NCBI GenBank assembly: GCA_038093515.1 | Contig: JBBPSI010000103.1 | Span: 1 to 64,000, forward strand | Source of the DNA: Butyriboletus loyo | Lineage: Eukaryota; Basidiomycota; Agaricomycetes; Boletales; Boletaceae | Direction: 5' to 3' | Length of the DNA: 64,000 bases | Part shown: positions 45,397 through 57,967 of the stretch, in pieces | Numbering within the stretch: the first letter of the stretch is position 1 | How the letters are laid out: the number at the start of each line of letters is the position of its first letter | The notes under the pieces: generated by a model | What the model saw: only the letters and a program-made list of their open reading frames with translations | Told to the model about the DNA's origin: nothing | Databases searched by the model: none | Position numbers and translations under genes: made by a program

Positions 45397-47668
45397 TCAA
45401 AATTTGCCAGTCAACGTGCCGCCGAGATGAAGATACCGTGTCAACAGCAGCAAGCACACCGAGAACAGCAGGATTCCACCTTGAAGAATGTCGTATGTTT
45501 CGGATATGACAGAAAAAGGAACTCGGGGCGCTTACCAGCATACCACCCCACGTCCTCGAACCCACCTGTCGCGGAATTGATGGCCCCAGATATCGGCGGC
45601 CCAGCGAGCGCACCAAAGGCAGCAATACTCAAAAACAACCCTGTGCGTCGACCGACATCGCCGATGGCACCCATTGTCATGGCGGGCACGGCGACGAGGG
45701 AGACGTATGTCCCACATGAAAAACTGTGGGAGATGATCGATGACCATCGATCGGCATGTACGACAAACGATGGTAGTATGGTCCACGTACCCATATATCA
45801 CAGCGATTGCAATGAGTGCACCTTTGCTCGTCACAAACGGCCACACAAACGTCATGGCGGCCGATACGACAATAAATGGGGTCATGACATTGACTGCACC
45901 TGTTCATTTATATCAATACCAGAGGCGATAGACGTCGTGTTCTGCTTGCAGGCCGACACTCACCAAGTCGATCCGCAAGAAGTCCAGCTGAAAGCCGACC
46001 GAAAGCAGAGGAGCCATTCGCGATAGAGATGAAATAGAATGAAAAATCGTTCGGAATGCCCACTTGAATGGCGCTGATGGGTATGTAGGTCAACACTATC
46101 CGACGCGCGTTAGTCGCACATCTCACACTCCCGGGACATGGGGAAAGGGCAAGACGAAGACATCAAACCCACCAGTATACAATCCAAGAAAGATAGTCAC
46201 ACCCGACACGCAGTAAACAGCAAATGCCGGATTTTTGAGTGCAGCCCAGTTAAACAGGCCACCCTTCACGTTGACAGGTGGGAGCCGTCTATCCATCGTC
46301 TGTGCCATGCACCGTCAACATAGACTTCTTTAGTCCCCAAAAGAACGACGAAACGAAGGGTCAAGTAGCGAGAACTCACAAGGTTTGCTACGCCAAGTAA
46401 GAGGATCAGTATAAATCCAAAAATGCGCATTGTCCACTGGAACCTAGCAAGTCGACAATAAGAGTTGCATCAAGGAAGAAAGTGACTGCTACACATACCC
46501 GACTTGAGGTATCAAATTCTGCGCTGTGATCGGAAACACCGTCCCTCCGACTGACGACCCAATAGCAGTGATACCTAGCGCTAGGCCCCTTCGTTTGGAG
46601 AACCAATGTGATACGATCCCTAGTGCCGGCCCAAACAATATCCCGCTTGCTAGCTATTCAACCCGAAGAATGTGGTATCACAACGACGTACACGATGCGT
46701 AAGAGACGGGACTCACCCCAACACCTAATCCCTGCACCAGGAAAAACTGCCAGTACACCTTACACTCTGCAACGAGGAAGGTGCATACTATCAGTAAACA
46801 ACTAGCAATAAAGTATGGGATCTTGAAATATCCTATGTCAAATAACCGTCCGGTGACGAGGCCTGGCAGAAAGACCAGGGCGTACTTGCAGCGCCGATGT
46901 AGTGGGGCGAAGAGGAATGGTGACATCAGACATGCAAAAAAAATCCGAATCAGCAAGGACAAATTTGCATTGGATCGTCAGCGATATGTCTCGTCTCACG
47001 ACAACAAGTATGCCGACCAACCTGCAACGAACCGATCCATGCACTGCGAACAAAGTAAACGACGACGGATGAGCGGCGGGTGATAATGGGGGCTTACATA
47101 TCTGACGGGCTTTCGTTGGGAAGCATCACCTCTTCGTAATATGCTTGAAAGACCTATCCACACATCAGCCCATCCACCGATTCCAAAATACATCCAACGC
47201 TCACCCCCCACGCGTTCACATATCCAAACCTATTTATCATAAAAAAAAGCGCCCGCTCAGCCGCACGAAATGTAGTCATAACCAAAAAAAAACACCAACG
47301 CTGCACACGTCGTCAAGCTAGTCCTGCACGCACGATCCACGATCGCTATTATCAGTATCCGGCATGGGCTGGACAAGGTATTCCACGCACGCAAGGATGA
47401 CGCTCCATGCCTTGAGACCTCCATCTGGTGGCTCACCCGCATACTTGGCATATTTTCCTGTGAGCTTCGTCGCACCCTTTTCTGGATCTTGACCGCTCGA
47501 AACCTCGTTTTCGTCGTGAAGAGTCCGCAACTCCGAGGGACAGGAATTGGACGAGAGGGGTCTCGGAGGCACAGAACGAACATCCTTTCCGCCTCCGTCG
47601 TTTGATTTTGCTTGGTCAAACCTATCTTTGCGGACTTGGGTCTGGCCTTGACTTTCCAAACGATTCAT
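45397..47668 (-). CDS. Major-facilitator transporter, monocarboxylate-transporter-like
   Basis: ATG 47668 (MNRLESQGQTQV). A cytosolic N-terminus of about 85 residues leads to EPPDGGLKAWSVILA, the signature before the first membrane helix in fungal monocarboxylate-type MFS proteins. Exons then give VFQAYYEEVMLPNESPSDI, SPFLFAPLHRRCKYALVFLP-like membrane segments, VQGLGVGVSP, the TM4-5 loop, RRAAPWAFA-like linker remains, and the last helices GAIGDVGRRTGLFLSIAAFG and ALAGPPISGAINSATGGF, ending GGILLFSVCLLLLTRYLHLG and GTLTGKF. At least seven short introns split it. Twelve helices are expected from the family; I did not place every exon. The substrate cannot be inferred. Confidence 0.85.
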
Positions 47669-48428
47669 GGGAGGATCCACGAACTAACACGGTATACACG
47701 AATGACGATGGTCGAGTGCTGAGAGATCGGACAAGGGAACAAAACGTGTCAGTCAACACGACAGACCGAATCGAAGCACATCATGGAAATCAAAGCACCG
47801 ACCAGATGACACAAGATGCGACCCCTGGAACGTTGAAACGAGCGAGTCTGGTACGGAGGATTGGAAGAGCAAACGGGTGTGCGATTTGATCGGCGAGAGC
47901 GTATGAGAAAATTGCGGAACGAAAGGATTCCGTGAGTGCTTTATGCACGCATGGGCCAATCTCCCCCCTGCACTATATCGAGTATGACTTTATCCTTGAG
48001 CCGTGCACGAGATCACAATCACTCGGCTACTCGTTGCCGAACAGGGTTCCGCTCAGGGAGTGATGATGCTGACTGATCAGACGCCCGGTGCGAGTCGACT
48101 CAGAGTCTGTGCCATCAAGCATACGTGCCTCCAGGGCGACTGGAAGAAAAAAAAAAGAAACGACGACGAAGGGTTTAATGAGAAAGCCGCAAAACCAACA
48201 CAACACATCTACCTCTTTTCTGCTGTGACTCTGCTCTGCTCCGCTCTGGGCGTAAAACGGAATCCGGACATCATCGTATCGTTGCTGTCCCCCTTTGGTT
48301 TGATTGGCTGGGGTCATAGTTGGCCCGCCATTTATGTAACCAAAGGGACTAGGTGGCGCACGGCTTGTCATAGCTTATCTGGCGGCCTTTTTACTCACCG
48401 GAGTCCGATCGAGTGTATCCGGAAAATG
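47669..48428. other. Intergenic region upstream of the transporter
   Basis: Contains the transporter promoter and short frames with no motif. Confidence 0.4.
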
Positions 48429-48884
48429 TTACTTACAACGACGACGAAAACGTTCGAGTCGACGCAGGGCGAGCAAGGCGTACGCTTCATACCGAGCTTG
48501 ACTTGGACGAACATGGCGGAATTGGAGGTCAATACGTAGACAGGTAGGGAGCTACCCAAGCTTTGAAATAACCCCAACACTCACGAGGAGTATAAAGGCC
48601 GGAACGGCGCGCCAAAAAAATCTTCCATCGGCCCCCTTGGCACCGGGTGTATTCAAGACTTCAAAGTTGGAACTTGTCACTGCTTGATTGCGAAGGTTGG
48701 GCTCCCGGAGAGCGTGATCACGGTGGATCTCCAGGCTTCAAGGAAGTTCAAGCTCAAGTTCCAGTCCCAGCGAGTCGATGTTGTTCAAATCTGCCCGAGT
48801 TACGTAATCATGTACTGAGCAAGATGAACAGAGGTTTGCACCGAACAAGCACTTTGAAGTGGGTTGTCGAACAAGTGATGCCAT
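48429..48884 (-). CDS. Possible small multi-exon gene
   Basis: Candidate exons: MASLVRQPTSKCLFGANLCS SCS (from 48884), then after an unresolved intron LRNQAVTSSNFEVLNTPGAK, GADGRFFWRAVPAFILL with a membrane-like end, then a very short intron (GTGAGT..TTGGGTAG) and LPTCLRIDLQFRHVRPSQAR, YEAYALLALRRLERFRRRCK, TAA. The Arg/Ala-rich C-terminus and membrane segment would suit a small mitochondrial protein. The middle junction does not resolve cleanly and the family is not recognised. Confidence 0.35.
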
Positions 48885-49049
48885 CCTCCTGAATCGATTA
48901 GGTAGTCTCCATTTCCTACACAACACATAAATGATAGATGATGAAAACATGCGCTTCGTGAACATCAAGTGTTGCAATGCATCAATGTTCATAACATTAA
49001 AAAAAAACACCCCACCGAGAGGAAAGAAAATAAACCAATTCGTTTCGTC

Positions 49050-51786
49050 TCACGATCGTGACAACACCTTTCTTGCGTCCTCGGACGTTCTCCTCGCATT
49101 CGTCGACGATAATCTCGTACCCCCGAGAGTCGGCGACGACATCTTTGACCCAAACGCCTTGGTGACATTGCTCCCGGGTTTCATCCCCGCAGCTGCCGCC
49201 GCCGAATTCGCAGCTGCGACGGCCCTCAATAGGTTCCCCGTACTCTGCCGTTTTGACTTGAACGTCCCACTACTGGGAAGCGGCGGTCGTTCGCGCTCCA
49301 TCCGTCGGAGGAATGGGCTCGGTAGGTTCTCCTCGTCTGAGAGGTCGTACTTGGCAGGGCCAACAGGGATCGAACGTTTGTCCGACGATGGGGTGGCCTC
49401 CTCCCTTCCTGATTTCACCTTAGTGGACTTGGACGCCCGTACGCGAGAGGACGAGGTGAATCCCGTGGGGTCCGAGGCAGAAGCAGGAATATTGCTTGGC
49501 TTGCGCAGGGATGACCTTTGCACCGAGCCCTGGATGGACGGTTTGCGGAGGCGCGTAGGCGGCGCAGAAGGCGCAGATCCCGAGGTCGACTCGCCCGTTG
49601 ACCCAGAAGAATGACTTGATAGCTCCGACAGCGGCCGTTCTCGGATCGTAGGCGAAGGTGGAATCGCTTCTTCTTCTGACTCACTATCGTTGTCCTCTGC
49701 CTCTGATTCGAAATCGAATATTTTTGCAAAGTTGAGCCCAACTTTAGGCGAGTTAACGAAGAGGTTCGCGAGTTCGGCGGGGGTAGGTGTCGCAAGTGGT
49801 TGACCAGTCTGCGTGAGGACCACACCTTTCATGGCGGAGGGCATACAGTCTTGCGCGGGCCACGCGACGTTACGATTGACAGGCGTTGCCATGTTTGAAT
49901 AATCGTTCGCAATACGCTTTTCGTGTGTATGGCCGTGCCCGGTCAGCTGGACGAGTGGCGCGAGCAAATTTTTGACCTCTTCGAGGGGTGTTTTCTCCTT
50001 TCGTCCCTTGCCCTCCTGAGAAGACAGCATCGCCAACTTTGCCTCCAAATCCTTCTGCACGTCACTGAGTCTGCTCTGTTCTACCTCAAGATCGGCCTCC
50101 TTTGCAGCTATCCATTGCATCTTCTCCGCAATCATTGCCTCCGCCTCCGCTTTAATCTTCTCCTCACGCGTACGCCATGCATCGAATATCTCTTGCTCAC
50201 GTTGCCGCACTGCAGCCAGAATTTCCTCCTCACGTCTTGCCATAGCGGCGGCAACCTCCTCCTCGCGCTTCCTCACAGCGACACGCAATTCTTCTTCGCG
50301 CTTGCCTACTGCATCTCGTATCCGTGCATCGAGCTGAGATTGAGCCTTTGAAATAAGGTTGTGCAAACGGTGAATCTCTGCATCTTTCTCCACCACCAAG
50401 GCAGTGAACTTCGCTTCTCGATCGGCCAGCGCAGTTTCTCGTGCAGAAATTTCGCGTTCCTTTTCGATGACGGCGGACTTGTGCGTTTTCACTGTCGAGA
50501 GCCTATAGACGTTCAGTGGTTTTAGCATACATCGCAAGAAAGAACAGGTGAGACGAACATCTTCTCTGCCTCGACGACCTTGGTGATGAGTACCAGCCGT
50601 TCATGTTGGAGAAGTTGTGCGGCCGAAGGTCTCATTGCCGGCTAGCACAGTTACACGACGTCAATCGATTAAAACGAATCAGGATGTGACGAGAGGGGAT
50701 TCGACTCACATTCAGATTCAGCATCGCTTTGATGACACTTGACAGCGTCTGGCTGTAACCTCTCGGTAAAGGTGGTATGCGTCCGTTTCTAATAGTTTGT
50801 TGGTACGGACTGAGAGAAAGCATCTGATAAACAGACCTTATGAGTGTGCTCAGCTCGGCGTGAGTCTTTGCTTCGTGAAATGGGGGCTTGAGGGCGCAAA
50901 GTTCGTATATGAGGCATCCGAGGGACCAGATATCCGATTTTGAGTCGTAAGCTTTTTCTTGCATCAGTTCTGGGGACATGTAATATGGGGTCTAATACCG
51001 CCGCGTTCGTGATGAGGTCGAACAGGGGGAAGGAGATCGTTGCACGTACCCCGACATAAGTGTTGGCGAAGCTCGCCTGTGGAAGTGCTTTTGACAAACC
51101 GAAGTCACCGAGTTTGACGGAGTTGTTCTCGTCGAGGAATACTGGAGATGAAATGGCATAGACGTGACGAGAAGGTATGAGCAGGATCACGAGACCTGGC
51201 GAGACACGCACCATTATCCGGTTTCAGGTCACGGTGCAAAATCTGCGGGCGTCTTTCCTTGCCATCTAAATCGGGGTTGTGATTTGGTGGGTGATGACAG
51301 TGTTGCAAGGCCAATAAAATCTGCATGAAATAGTTCCAGATGGTATCTTCGGGAACGGGTCTATTGTGTTTTTGGGCTTGTTTGATGATGCCGGAGAGGT
51401 CACCACCACCGCAGTACTCCATGATGATGTAGAGGATGCCAGCATCTCTGTCGACGTAACGGTCGTGATATCGTACGATGTGTTCGTGATCTAGGTCTTT
51501 GAGGATATTTCTGCAGGTGAACAGGTGAGGAGAGGGGATTGAATACAGTAGGCCGACGTACACTTCCGCGACAATTTGCTTCCTGTCACGGTCGCTCATG
51601 CGCTCAAAGTTGAGTTCTTTTCTTGCAAATATCTACGGTGGGCATCCGGTGAGACGAAGTGGAACGCCGGTGGCAAAAGGGTGGACCGACCAAGCTATCC
51701 GACTTTCTTCGCACTTTTCGAATGATGCCAAAGGAGCCATTGCCTATGATGTCGAGCGGTTCGTACAGCTCGAGAAATACGGACAT
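49050..51786 (-). CDS. NIMA-related serine/threonine kinase (Nek/KIN3)
   Basis: Mitotic kinase of the NimA family. Start [20 protein letters not shown] (51786) gives the glycine loop at once, as in NimA. Exons: [84 protein letters not shown] (catalytic loop), [12 protein letters not shown] (DFG), ANTYVG and TPYYMSPE (activation segment to APE), [33 protein letters not shown]. About nine introns. After the kinase domain comes a long coiled coil (50470-49990) with five 11-residue repeats of the type [11 protein letters not shown], then a Ser/Pro-rich tail to ARKVLSRS. An HRDLKP, DFG and lysine-bearing strand are all present, so it should be active. Confidence 0.93.
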
Positions 51787-51941
51787 GCTGGCGCTATAGA
51801 GACGTGTGTGAGAGGGTGTTGGAGAGCTGGACAAGATGGAAATTCGCGACTCGTCCTCTCTCGAACATGTCACGCGTGTGGGGGGTGTCGGTCACGTGAT
51901 CGTGATATTGGACGAGCACTCTCCTCTTCTCAGATCGTCTG
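51787..51941. promoter_or_regulatory. Shared intergenic region of the NIMA kinase and the OB-fold gene
   Basis: 155 bp between divergent start codons. Contains CACGTGATCGTGAT, with an E-box-like CACGTG at about 51893-51898. Confidence 0.5.
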
Positions 51942-53027
51942 ATGCCAGTTCACTTCCGCGTATTTCTCGGTGCCCCGTCCGCCGCGGACGTCGACGCGGA
52001 TCCGAACGGTTACATCTGGAAAACCATCCAACAATCCTCCTCCTCGACCGCACCGCATTCGCAGGCCTTTCTCTACCCACCCGCGACGCTCGACGCAGCC
52101 AGTCGCCGCATCTCCCTTCTCTACCAGAACGTCATCTTCGATTCCATCTCGGAACCAGAGCCAGAGCCAGATAATGTCGTCGCATCCCAACAAGACGATG
52201 ACGATCCCGACCGTCCTGGTATGTACCTCTCACCGGTCTCCGAGGACCCGCGAACAGAACTATGATACCCAGACGGGACAACGTTCGTCACTTGGCCCCC
52301 TACTCCCGCTGAAAACACCTCCGGAGCCCCCCTCTTCCTCCGACCCTCCGGATCACTTCCCCTAGGAACCTATGAGACGCAGGAAACAGGTTCTTCCGTC
52401 GAATATTCCGAGGCCTCCTCCATTGCTCGTTTTCCAAACTTCCAATTCAGCTTGCACAAAGTCACCTCCCTGTCCTCCCTCTACATTGGCGCCAAATCGG
52501 GCAGGGGATCTCGTAAAGTCAACGTCCTTCTTGCTGCCATCGAGGTTCAAGGACCCGACACCATCCGCGTGAAGAAAGGCCCAGACGCAGGCCAGGAGGT
52601 CTCTATCCTGAAGCTTGTCCTTGGCGACGACCAAGGCTCAGTTTGTAAAATGACAGCTTGGAGAGATACCGCAGACGCCTGGGGTGGCTTTGGCCCCTCG
52701 TCAGGGCTAAAACGAGGCGACATTCTGTATTTCGAGAGCACGTTATCTGTTCCACGTGTTTTCTCTCCAAACCACATGTTCTCATGCACGTTTGTTTGAT
52801 CATTCACAGACCTCGTGGCCGCCTGGGAAGCAGGCAGTACCATCACATTGACTGCGTCTCCATATAACAAGCCTAGCACTGAGATCTGTTATCGAACAAT
52901 GCCCTATACACACGAAGACAATAAACTCCGGCCTGATTTGCGCTTGGGTCAAAGCGATGTTGTTGTCAGCAAGGTTGCGGCCCTCGTCCGGTGGTTCGAA
53001 AACCTGGCTGGCCTTCCGGGTGCCTAG
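51942..53027 (+). CDS. OB-fold-like protein
   Basis: Three exons. Exon 1 MPVHFRVFLGAPSAADVDAD ... DDDDPDRP; intron of 56 bp (GTATGT..CCCAG); exon 2 DGTTFVTWPPTPAENTSGAP ... FPNFQFSLHKVTSLSSLYIG, KVNVLLAAIEVQGPDTIRVK, QEVSILKLVLGDDQGSVCKM, TAWRDTADAWGG ... GDILYFESTLSVP; intron (GTGTTT..TTCACAG); exon 3 HLVAAWEAGSTITLTASPYN ... VRWFENLAGLPGA. The run of strands (NVLLAAIEV, ILKLVLGD, VCKMTAWR, GDILYFES) resembles an OB fold of the RPA/shieldin-2 type, which would mean single-stranded DNA binding. That assignment is by pattern only. Confidence 0.75.
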
Positions 53028-53468
53028 CAGCGACCTGTTCACACCGGTGAGCGGCCGCACCGGACTCCCAAATCTCCCAGTTAGATCGCTTGCAGCACAG
53101 CCTCCATCGATGCTGTACATGAAACAGAAGCGCCCGGTCGTCGCATTGCTTCGGAAATTGCAGCAGGACCACCATCACACCCTTTTTCGAACTGCCTAGA
53201 CTCTGGAAAATTAGGAGACACTTCCATAACCATCCGTGTTCAGCTCATTGAGTTCCACATTCGCAGATTTCCGGATGCACAGTGCCACTCCTTCACTAGG
53301 TGCCAGTGGCATAACAAGTTACCACTTGCCCCTTCCTTTTCCATACTCCGCATTCTGTGCAACGACCACCACCGCGTGGCTCGGTCAACCACCGTCGAGT
53401 ATAAGACTCGTCTGGGGGTGCGTCTACACGACACACGCATTACCTCTCTCAAACCACTGGATAACGAC

Positions 53469-54150
53469 ATGCCTTCGTCGCCTGCTTCGTTTATCACACC
53501 CTCTAGCCTCGTGGCATTTCAGCGCGACTTAAAGGCACACATCAACTCGTTCCCGCTAGTGAAGGTCTCTCTCACCATGCGCCCTCTGATCAAAAAGAGG
53601 CCTTCCAACCCTTTCAGTCTCACTTTAAAACGCCATTCGACGGCAATCTTCTCCCGCTCTTCGTCTTCTTCGGATGCCTCCACCTCGGCCGACTGTACTC
53701 CAGCGTTGGAGAAGATGGATCCCATATCCATGAATGATGTGGCCATCGATTCGTCATCAGAGGCGCCTCTACATATCACAGTGAGTCGTTTTGACGTCAA
53801 ACAAGCGAAGGAGATGTCTCACCGCGTGCCCACTTGCGCTCCCCGTCGCCAGCCCTCCATAGGCACAAAAATTGTGGACAGATTTTGGCCCGAAGATGAA
53901 GCGCCGCATCCCGAGGAGAGTTGCCGTGTACCAGTTCCAAGTTGTTATGCCACTGCGTTGGCACCTCCACCACATCACCGCCGTGCACCACGCTCGTTGG
54001 GATCCATTTGTGATGTATCTTTTAGGTACGTTACTCTCCTTTGGGAGTTGGGTTGCTTGGGTTGCTGACCCGTTGTCGTCGTCCAGTGATCCGTTTCCTT
54101 CGCGAACGAGCAGCGAGCGCAACACTGGTCCATTGCGATTCCCGTTCTAA
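53469..54150 (+). CDS. Hypothetical Ser/Pro-rich protein
   Basis: Chosen start MPSSPASFITPSSLVAFQRD (53469); an in-frame ATG at 53376 is possible. Exon 1 runs to about 54025, intron of about 61 bp (GTACGT..GCTGAC..GTCCAG), exon 2 adds SDPFPSRTSSERNTGPLRFP F. Composition is Ser/Thr/Pro-rich with a basic KRHSTAIFSRSSSSSDASTS and HRVPTCAPRRQP, no recognised domain and no signal peptide. The clean splice supports a gene. Confidence 0.5.
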
Positions 54151-54318
54151 AATACATCGACCGTGTTTATCTTCTTATGCCCCTGCCATCTTTTTTACCA
54201 TAGCAACTATAGAAATAGCTTAAGGGCGCTGGTAAATAGTGTAGAGTACAAAATTAGTTCACAATCGCCTACATTGTGAATGTAATCGAACGCACCTGGT
54301 ACACCACTCAACCGTACG

Positions 54319-55152
54319 TTAGCGACCGTTCATCGGTCTGACCTCGTCCAACACCAACTTGGTTGCCTCGACAATGACCTCCCACTCTGTCCGATGCATC
54401 CTCGGTTCGTAGTCGTGTTTCAAGTCCTCCCCCTTCTGCACCTCGACCTCTCTCACGATTATCGGCGCGCCACGGTCCACCTCTGCGATGACGCGATGAA
54501 CCATAACCCCGAGCCTGTCTACTTCTCCTCGTTGAAACGCCTCGAACCCGCGCTCTATCGCGTTCGCGCCGTCGAACTGGCCGGGCAATGCAGGGTGGAT
54601 ATTGATCACCGGGATCTCGCGCAGCTCGCCCTCCTTGCCTACATCCGCACCTTCGCCTTTGACTCCAACAACATTTACGTCACCCACACCTGCGCTCTCC
54701 GGCAACGGCAATGCCTGTGCACCGCGCATCACCTCCAAAAATCCCTCACTGACGATATGCATCCAACCGGCGAGCACCACTACATCCGGACGTACCTTGA
54801 CGACCTCCCTCGCAACCGCCAGATCATACTCGGCGCGCGTCGCACCCGGGTTAGCGCGCAGGAACGGTTGGAGTCCTATATAGGCCGTCGGGATCGGTGG
54901 GTCGGCTGTGGCGGCACGGGTGAGCCCGTAGGCAGCCTTGCGGTTGGAGAAGACGAGGACGATCTGGGCGTGTGAGAGGCGTGGGGTGTTGCAAGCGTCG
55001 ATGAGCGCCTGGAGGTTCGTACCTGTGGAGAATAGAATAGCGACGTGTGAACCCGGGCCGAGGGTGGAGGGTGGAGGGACGTTTTGCATACCTGAGCCGG
55101 AGATGAGGACTGCTATTCGACGCAAGGAGTCTCTGGCTGTTTCCGTGGCCAT
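54319..55152 (-). CDS. ADE8: Phosphoribosylglycinamide formyltransferase
   Basis: GAR transformylase of purine synthesis: transfers formyl from 10-formyl-THF to GAR. Start ATG 55152 (MATETARDSLRRIAVLISGS G), intron near 55090-55022 (GTATGC..CTCCACAG), then TNLQALIDACNTPRLSHAQI, LVFSNRKAAYGLTRA, PDVVVLAGWMHIVSEGFLEV, VINIHPALPGQFDGANAIER with the catalytic Asn and His, GVMVHRVIAEVDRGAPIIVR with the conserved Asp. A Gly/Val/Glu-rich loop of about 30 residues before VINIHPALPG is longer than in bacterial PurN. Confidence 0.93.
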   Translation of the reverse strand: MATETARDSLRRIAVLISGSGMQNVPPPSTLGPGSHVAILFSTGTNLQALIDACNTPRLSHAQIVLVFSNRKAAYGLTRAATADPPIPTAYIGLQPFLRANPGATRAEYDLAVAREVVKVRPDVVVLAGWMHIVSEGFLEVMRGAQALPLPESAGVGDVNVVGVKGEGADVGKEGELREIPVINIHPALPGQFDGANAIERGFEAFQRGEVDRLGVMVHRVIAEVDRGAPIIVREVEVQKGEDLKHDYEPRMHRTEWEVIVEATKLVLDEVRPMNGR

Positions 55153-57967
55153 GTTTTGGTGGGGAGGGGCAGAAGCCAATACGGGACGCGACAGTCGTCG
55201 TACTAGCTGGATGGTAATCTAACCGACAGCCACTCCAACGGGACGATCCGTGCTCGACAGATGCGCCGGGGTTGTACGAAACTCAAATGTCAAGTATCGC
55301 TCTGCTATCGATCGCATACTTGCCAATCTCGCTCAAGACACGCACTTTTACACCTCATCGTCCTTCACTGGCTCGACCGCTTTCGACCCCTGCTGGAGCG
55401 GTGCTGTACGGACCGGGTTACTAGGTTTACTGTGACCGCGACGAGACAGAAAAAGCGTACGCCACGAGATCCCCCTGAGCAGCAGTCCGAATCATAACAC
55501 ACCTCGCAAGGTACTACGGTCCTAACCTGTCATCCGAAATAACTCGGGTCGGCGACGGTCCGCCGCAATCAGAGCATCAAAGATGGGCAGAAAACCCATC
55601 CCCTCGCTTTTTTCCATACAGTAACCCTAATACCGAAACCTTGGAACTATGGCTGGGAGGGCCGTGCGCTCATCGAAGCTATCAAGAGGCGCAGAAAGCC
55701 TTTCGATCCGAATGGTTATGTCTAAATTGGGGGTTAACAAGGTTTTCACCCAGCCGTCGGAGAGTTGTGTTCACGGCATCTTTTGGTCGGCTAATGCTCG
55801 GGGGAGAATTACCACAGACACATGCGTCTCCTTCGAGACACCCTTGGTCGGTGGGACGTGTCCGTGTACGAGAGCAGACTGCCAGCTGGCACATGGCTTA
55901 CAATCATAAGGGACACCGACGGCCGTCATCTCTGCCGGAGTTACACAAGTCAAAATGTCGAATTAACTCCATGCGTAGATCTCCGGAGTCTATCGTTCCC
56001 TCGAGGCTCGAGCCCTCCGCGAACTTTTTTCATTTTCATGGTTCTCACTGATGTTCCATGTCTTCCATCAGACGCCATTATCGGCCCCGTCTCCCCATTC
56101 CCCCAAGCTCCCTGAGGGCATCTAACGATCGCACGTATCATCATCCTCTTCTTTGCCGATGGAAACAACACTCTTGACCCTTTACGCACGCGCGCTCCCA
56201 ATATACCCCGACGACGCCACCCTTTTCTTCTAGAATCCCTACCTGTGTCTCCAAACGCCACTCCGTCCGTCGAACGCGTGGTTTTTTCAAACATGGCACA
56301 CGCCATGGCCCCCAGAGTATTTTTATTTTTATTTTAAAAAGTGTGCGGCGTGTACGAGCAAGCGAATGTCTTTCCCTCCCCGAGCTTACTTTCAGATGAC
56401 CGTGTAACGACGTCGTCACGTGAACTTTTTCCGTTGTCAACGACGAAGTTGGTCGGGGTGGGGCCCGGTTATCGCTCTCGGGTCCGTACGGTGGAATAGG
56501 CGCTAAACTCTTCCCAAGGAGTGCGTTCCGTGGGGGTGAGTGGCCGCCCAACCGGGAGCAGGAGGAAAAAAAGATACATCCGTTTCCGCGGGTCGGGCCG
56601 GGGGAGGGGGGATCGCAGCGTTCTATGCCTCGGACGTGCGTCACGGATGGAACTGTAATAAGAGTCGTGCATATTGTATGCGCGGGTATGGGTATGGGTA
56701 TGCGGGTATGTATCTTCGTCCTCGTCCGCTTTTTTATTTTTATTTTATTTTTTACGCATTCGCCTTCCATTTCTGTTGACGCCGACACGACCAGCGGAGG
56801 CTAACTTGCCTATAGTAGGGGACATCTCTTACGAACGCTATCGATCAGGAGGGGAAGAAGAAAGAAAGAAGAAAGAAAAAAAAAGACATCTCCAGAGTCC
56901 ATCTTTCGACGAACAACCGTCCTCGAGGTCCCGCGCGGTTTCAACCCGTCTGCCCATCGCCGCCCCGCCGCAGAACGTTCGACCTCCAACTCGTACATAC
57001 CGCGCTAGCGCTCGTTGGCGCCGAGTCTCTATACGGGGGTTTTTTTTGTTTTTTTGTTTGTTTTCTCCTTTCTCCTTTCGCGTTTCGCGTTTCGGTGAAA
57101 GATGAACATGACATGTCGACGGGCCTCGAACGCGCTCGTATACCCTTTTCTCGACGTCCGTGTCAGCTCGCCCACATCGCACGCATCTCCACCTCTCTCT
57201 CCCTCCCCTCCGCTGCCCTCCCCCGTTGTCTCCCGCGACACGTGCTCAAGTTATCCGTTCCGAGGACAACGCACACCATTTATCTGACCCTCCCCCCGTC
57301 ACACGACCAGCTACATCGCTTCATACCACTCAAACTCCCACTCGATCTACTATAGATATAGATATAGATTATTTTTACTAGATATATATTACTTTTACTT
57401 GTAATTATTTTGTTGGGTGTGGGCATGAACAAATACATGGAGAGATGACAGGTGAAAGTCATCACAACAATATCAATTGATGTGCCGCACGTACGACAAT
57501 TAAATGAGGGATGGGGGATGGAAACCGCAAGGAGCGACAAGGTCATGTGGTTTTGCATATAGCCAGCTGGACACAGAAGACACAGAAATGGAACACAGAC
57601 ACAAAGGAGTGGTGGTAGTACAACGATACCTCGCGGTAATTAGGTTAAGAGGGGGCAGGGGAGACGGCGACAAACAGCGACGACCAGAGCGGAGAGTTGA
57701 ATTTTGTAACCATCGAATGGGATAACTCAGGAGGGGTGCATGGAAAGAGAACGGGAGGGACTGTGACACACCCAAAACAAGTCACGTCACACCACAAGAG
57801 GGAGAGAGAGAGAACCAACGGATAAACAGACAGGACGGTAGAGGCCGCAGACCCTGCGCCGAAGTCCAAAAAGCCGGGAGTGGCAAAGAGCTAGTAAGTT
57901 GTGTACAACGAGGCCATCGACGAAGGGGCGCCCCCCAAAAAAAAGGTAGAACGTACGACGACCACCC
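55153..57967. other. Long intergenic region between ADE8 and the bHLH gene
   Basis: Many overlapping frames on both strands (55641-56051, 56141-56788, 56674-57105) have Arg/Ser/Pro-biased composition without motifs. Pyrimidine-rich tracts (57040-57080) and an ATAGAT repeat at 57350-57370 are present. It may hold long regulatory DNA or 5' leaders; no gene is called. Confidence 0.4.

Noticed and set aside
55641..57105. Several 100-215 residue frames between ADE8 and the bHLH gene
   Set aside because: Frames on both strands overlap, with composition driven by GC and pyrimidine tracts; nothing resembles a domain.
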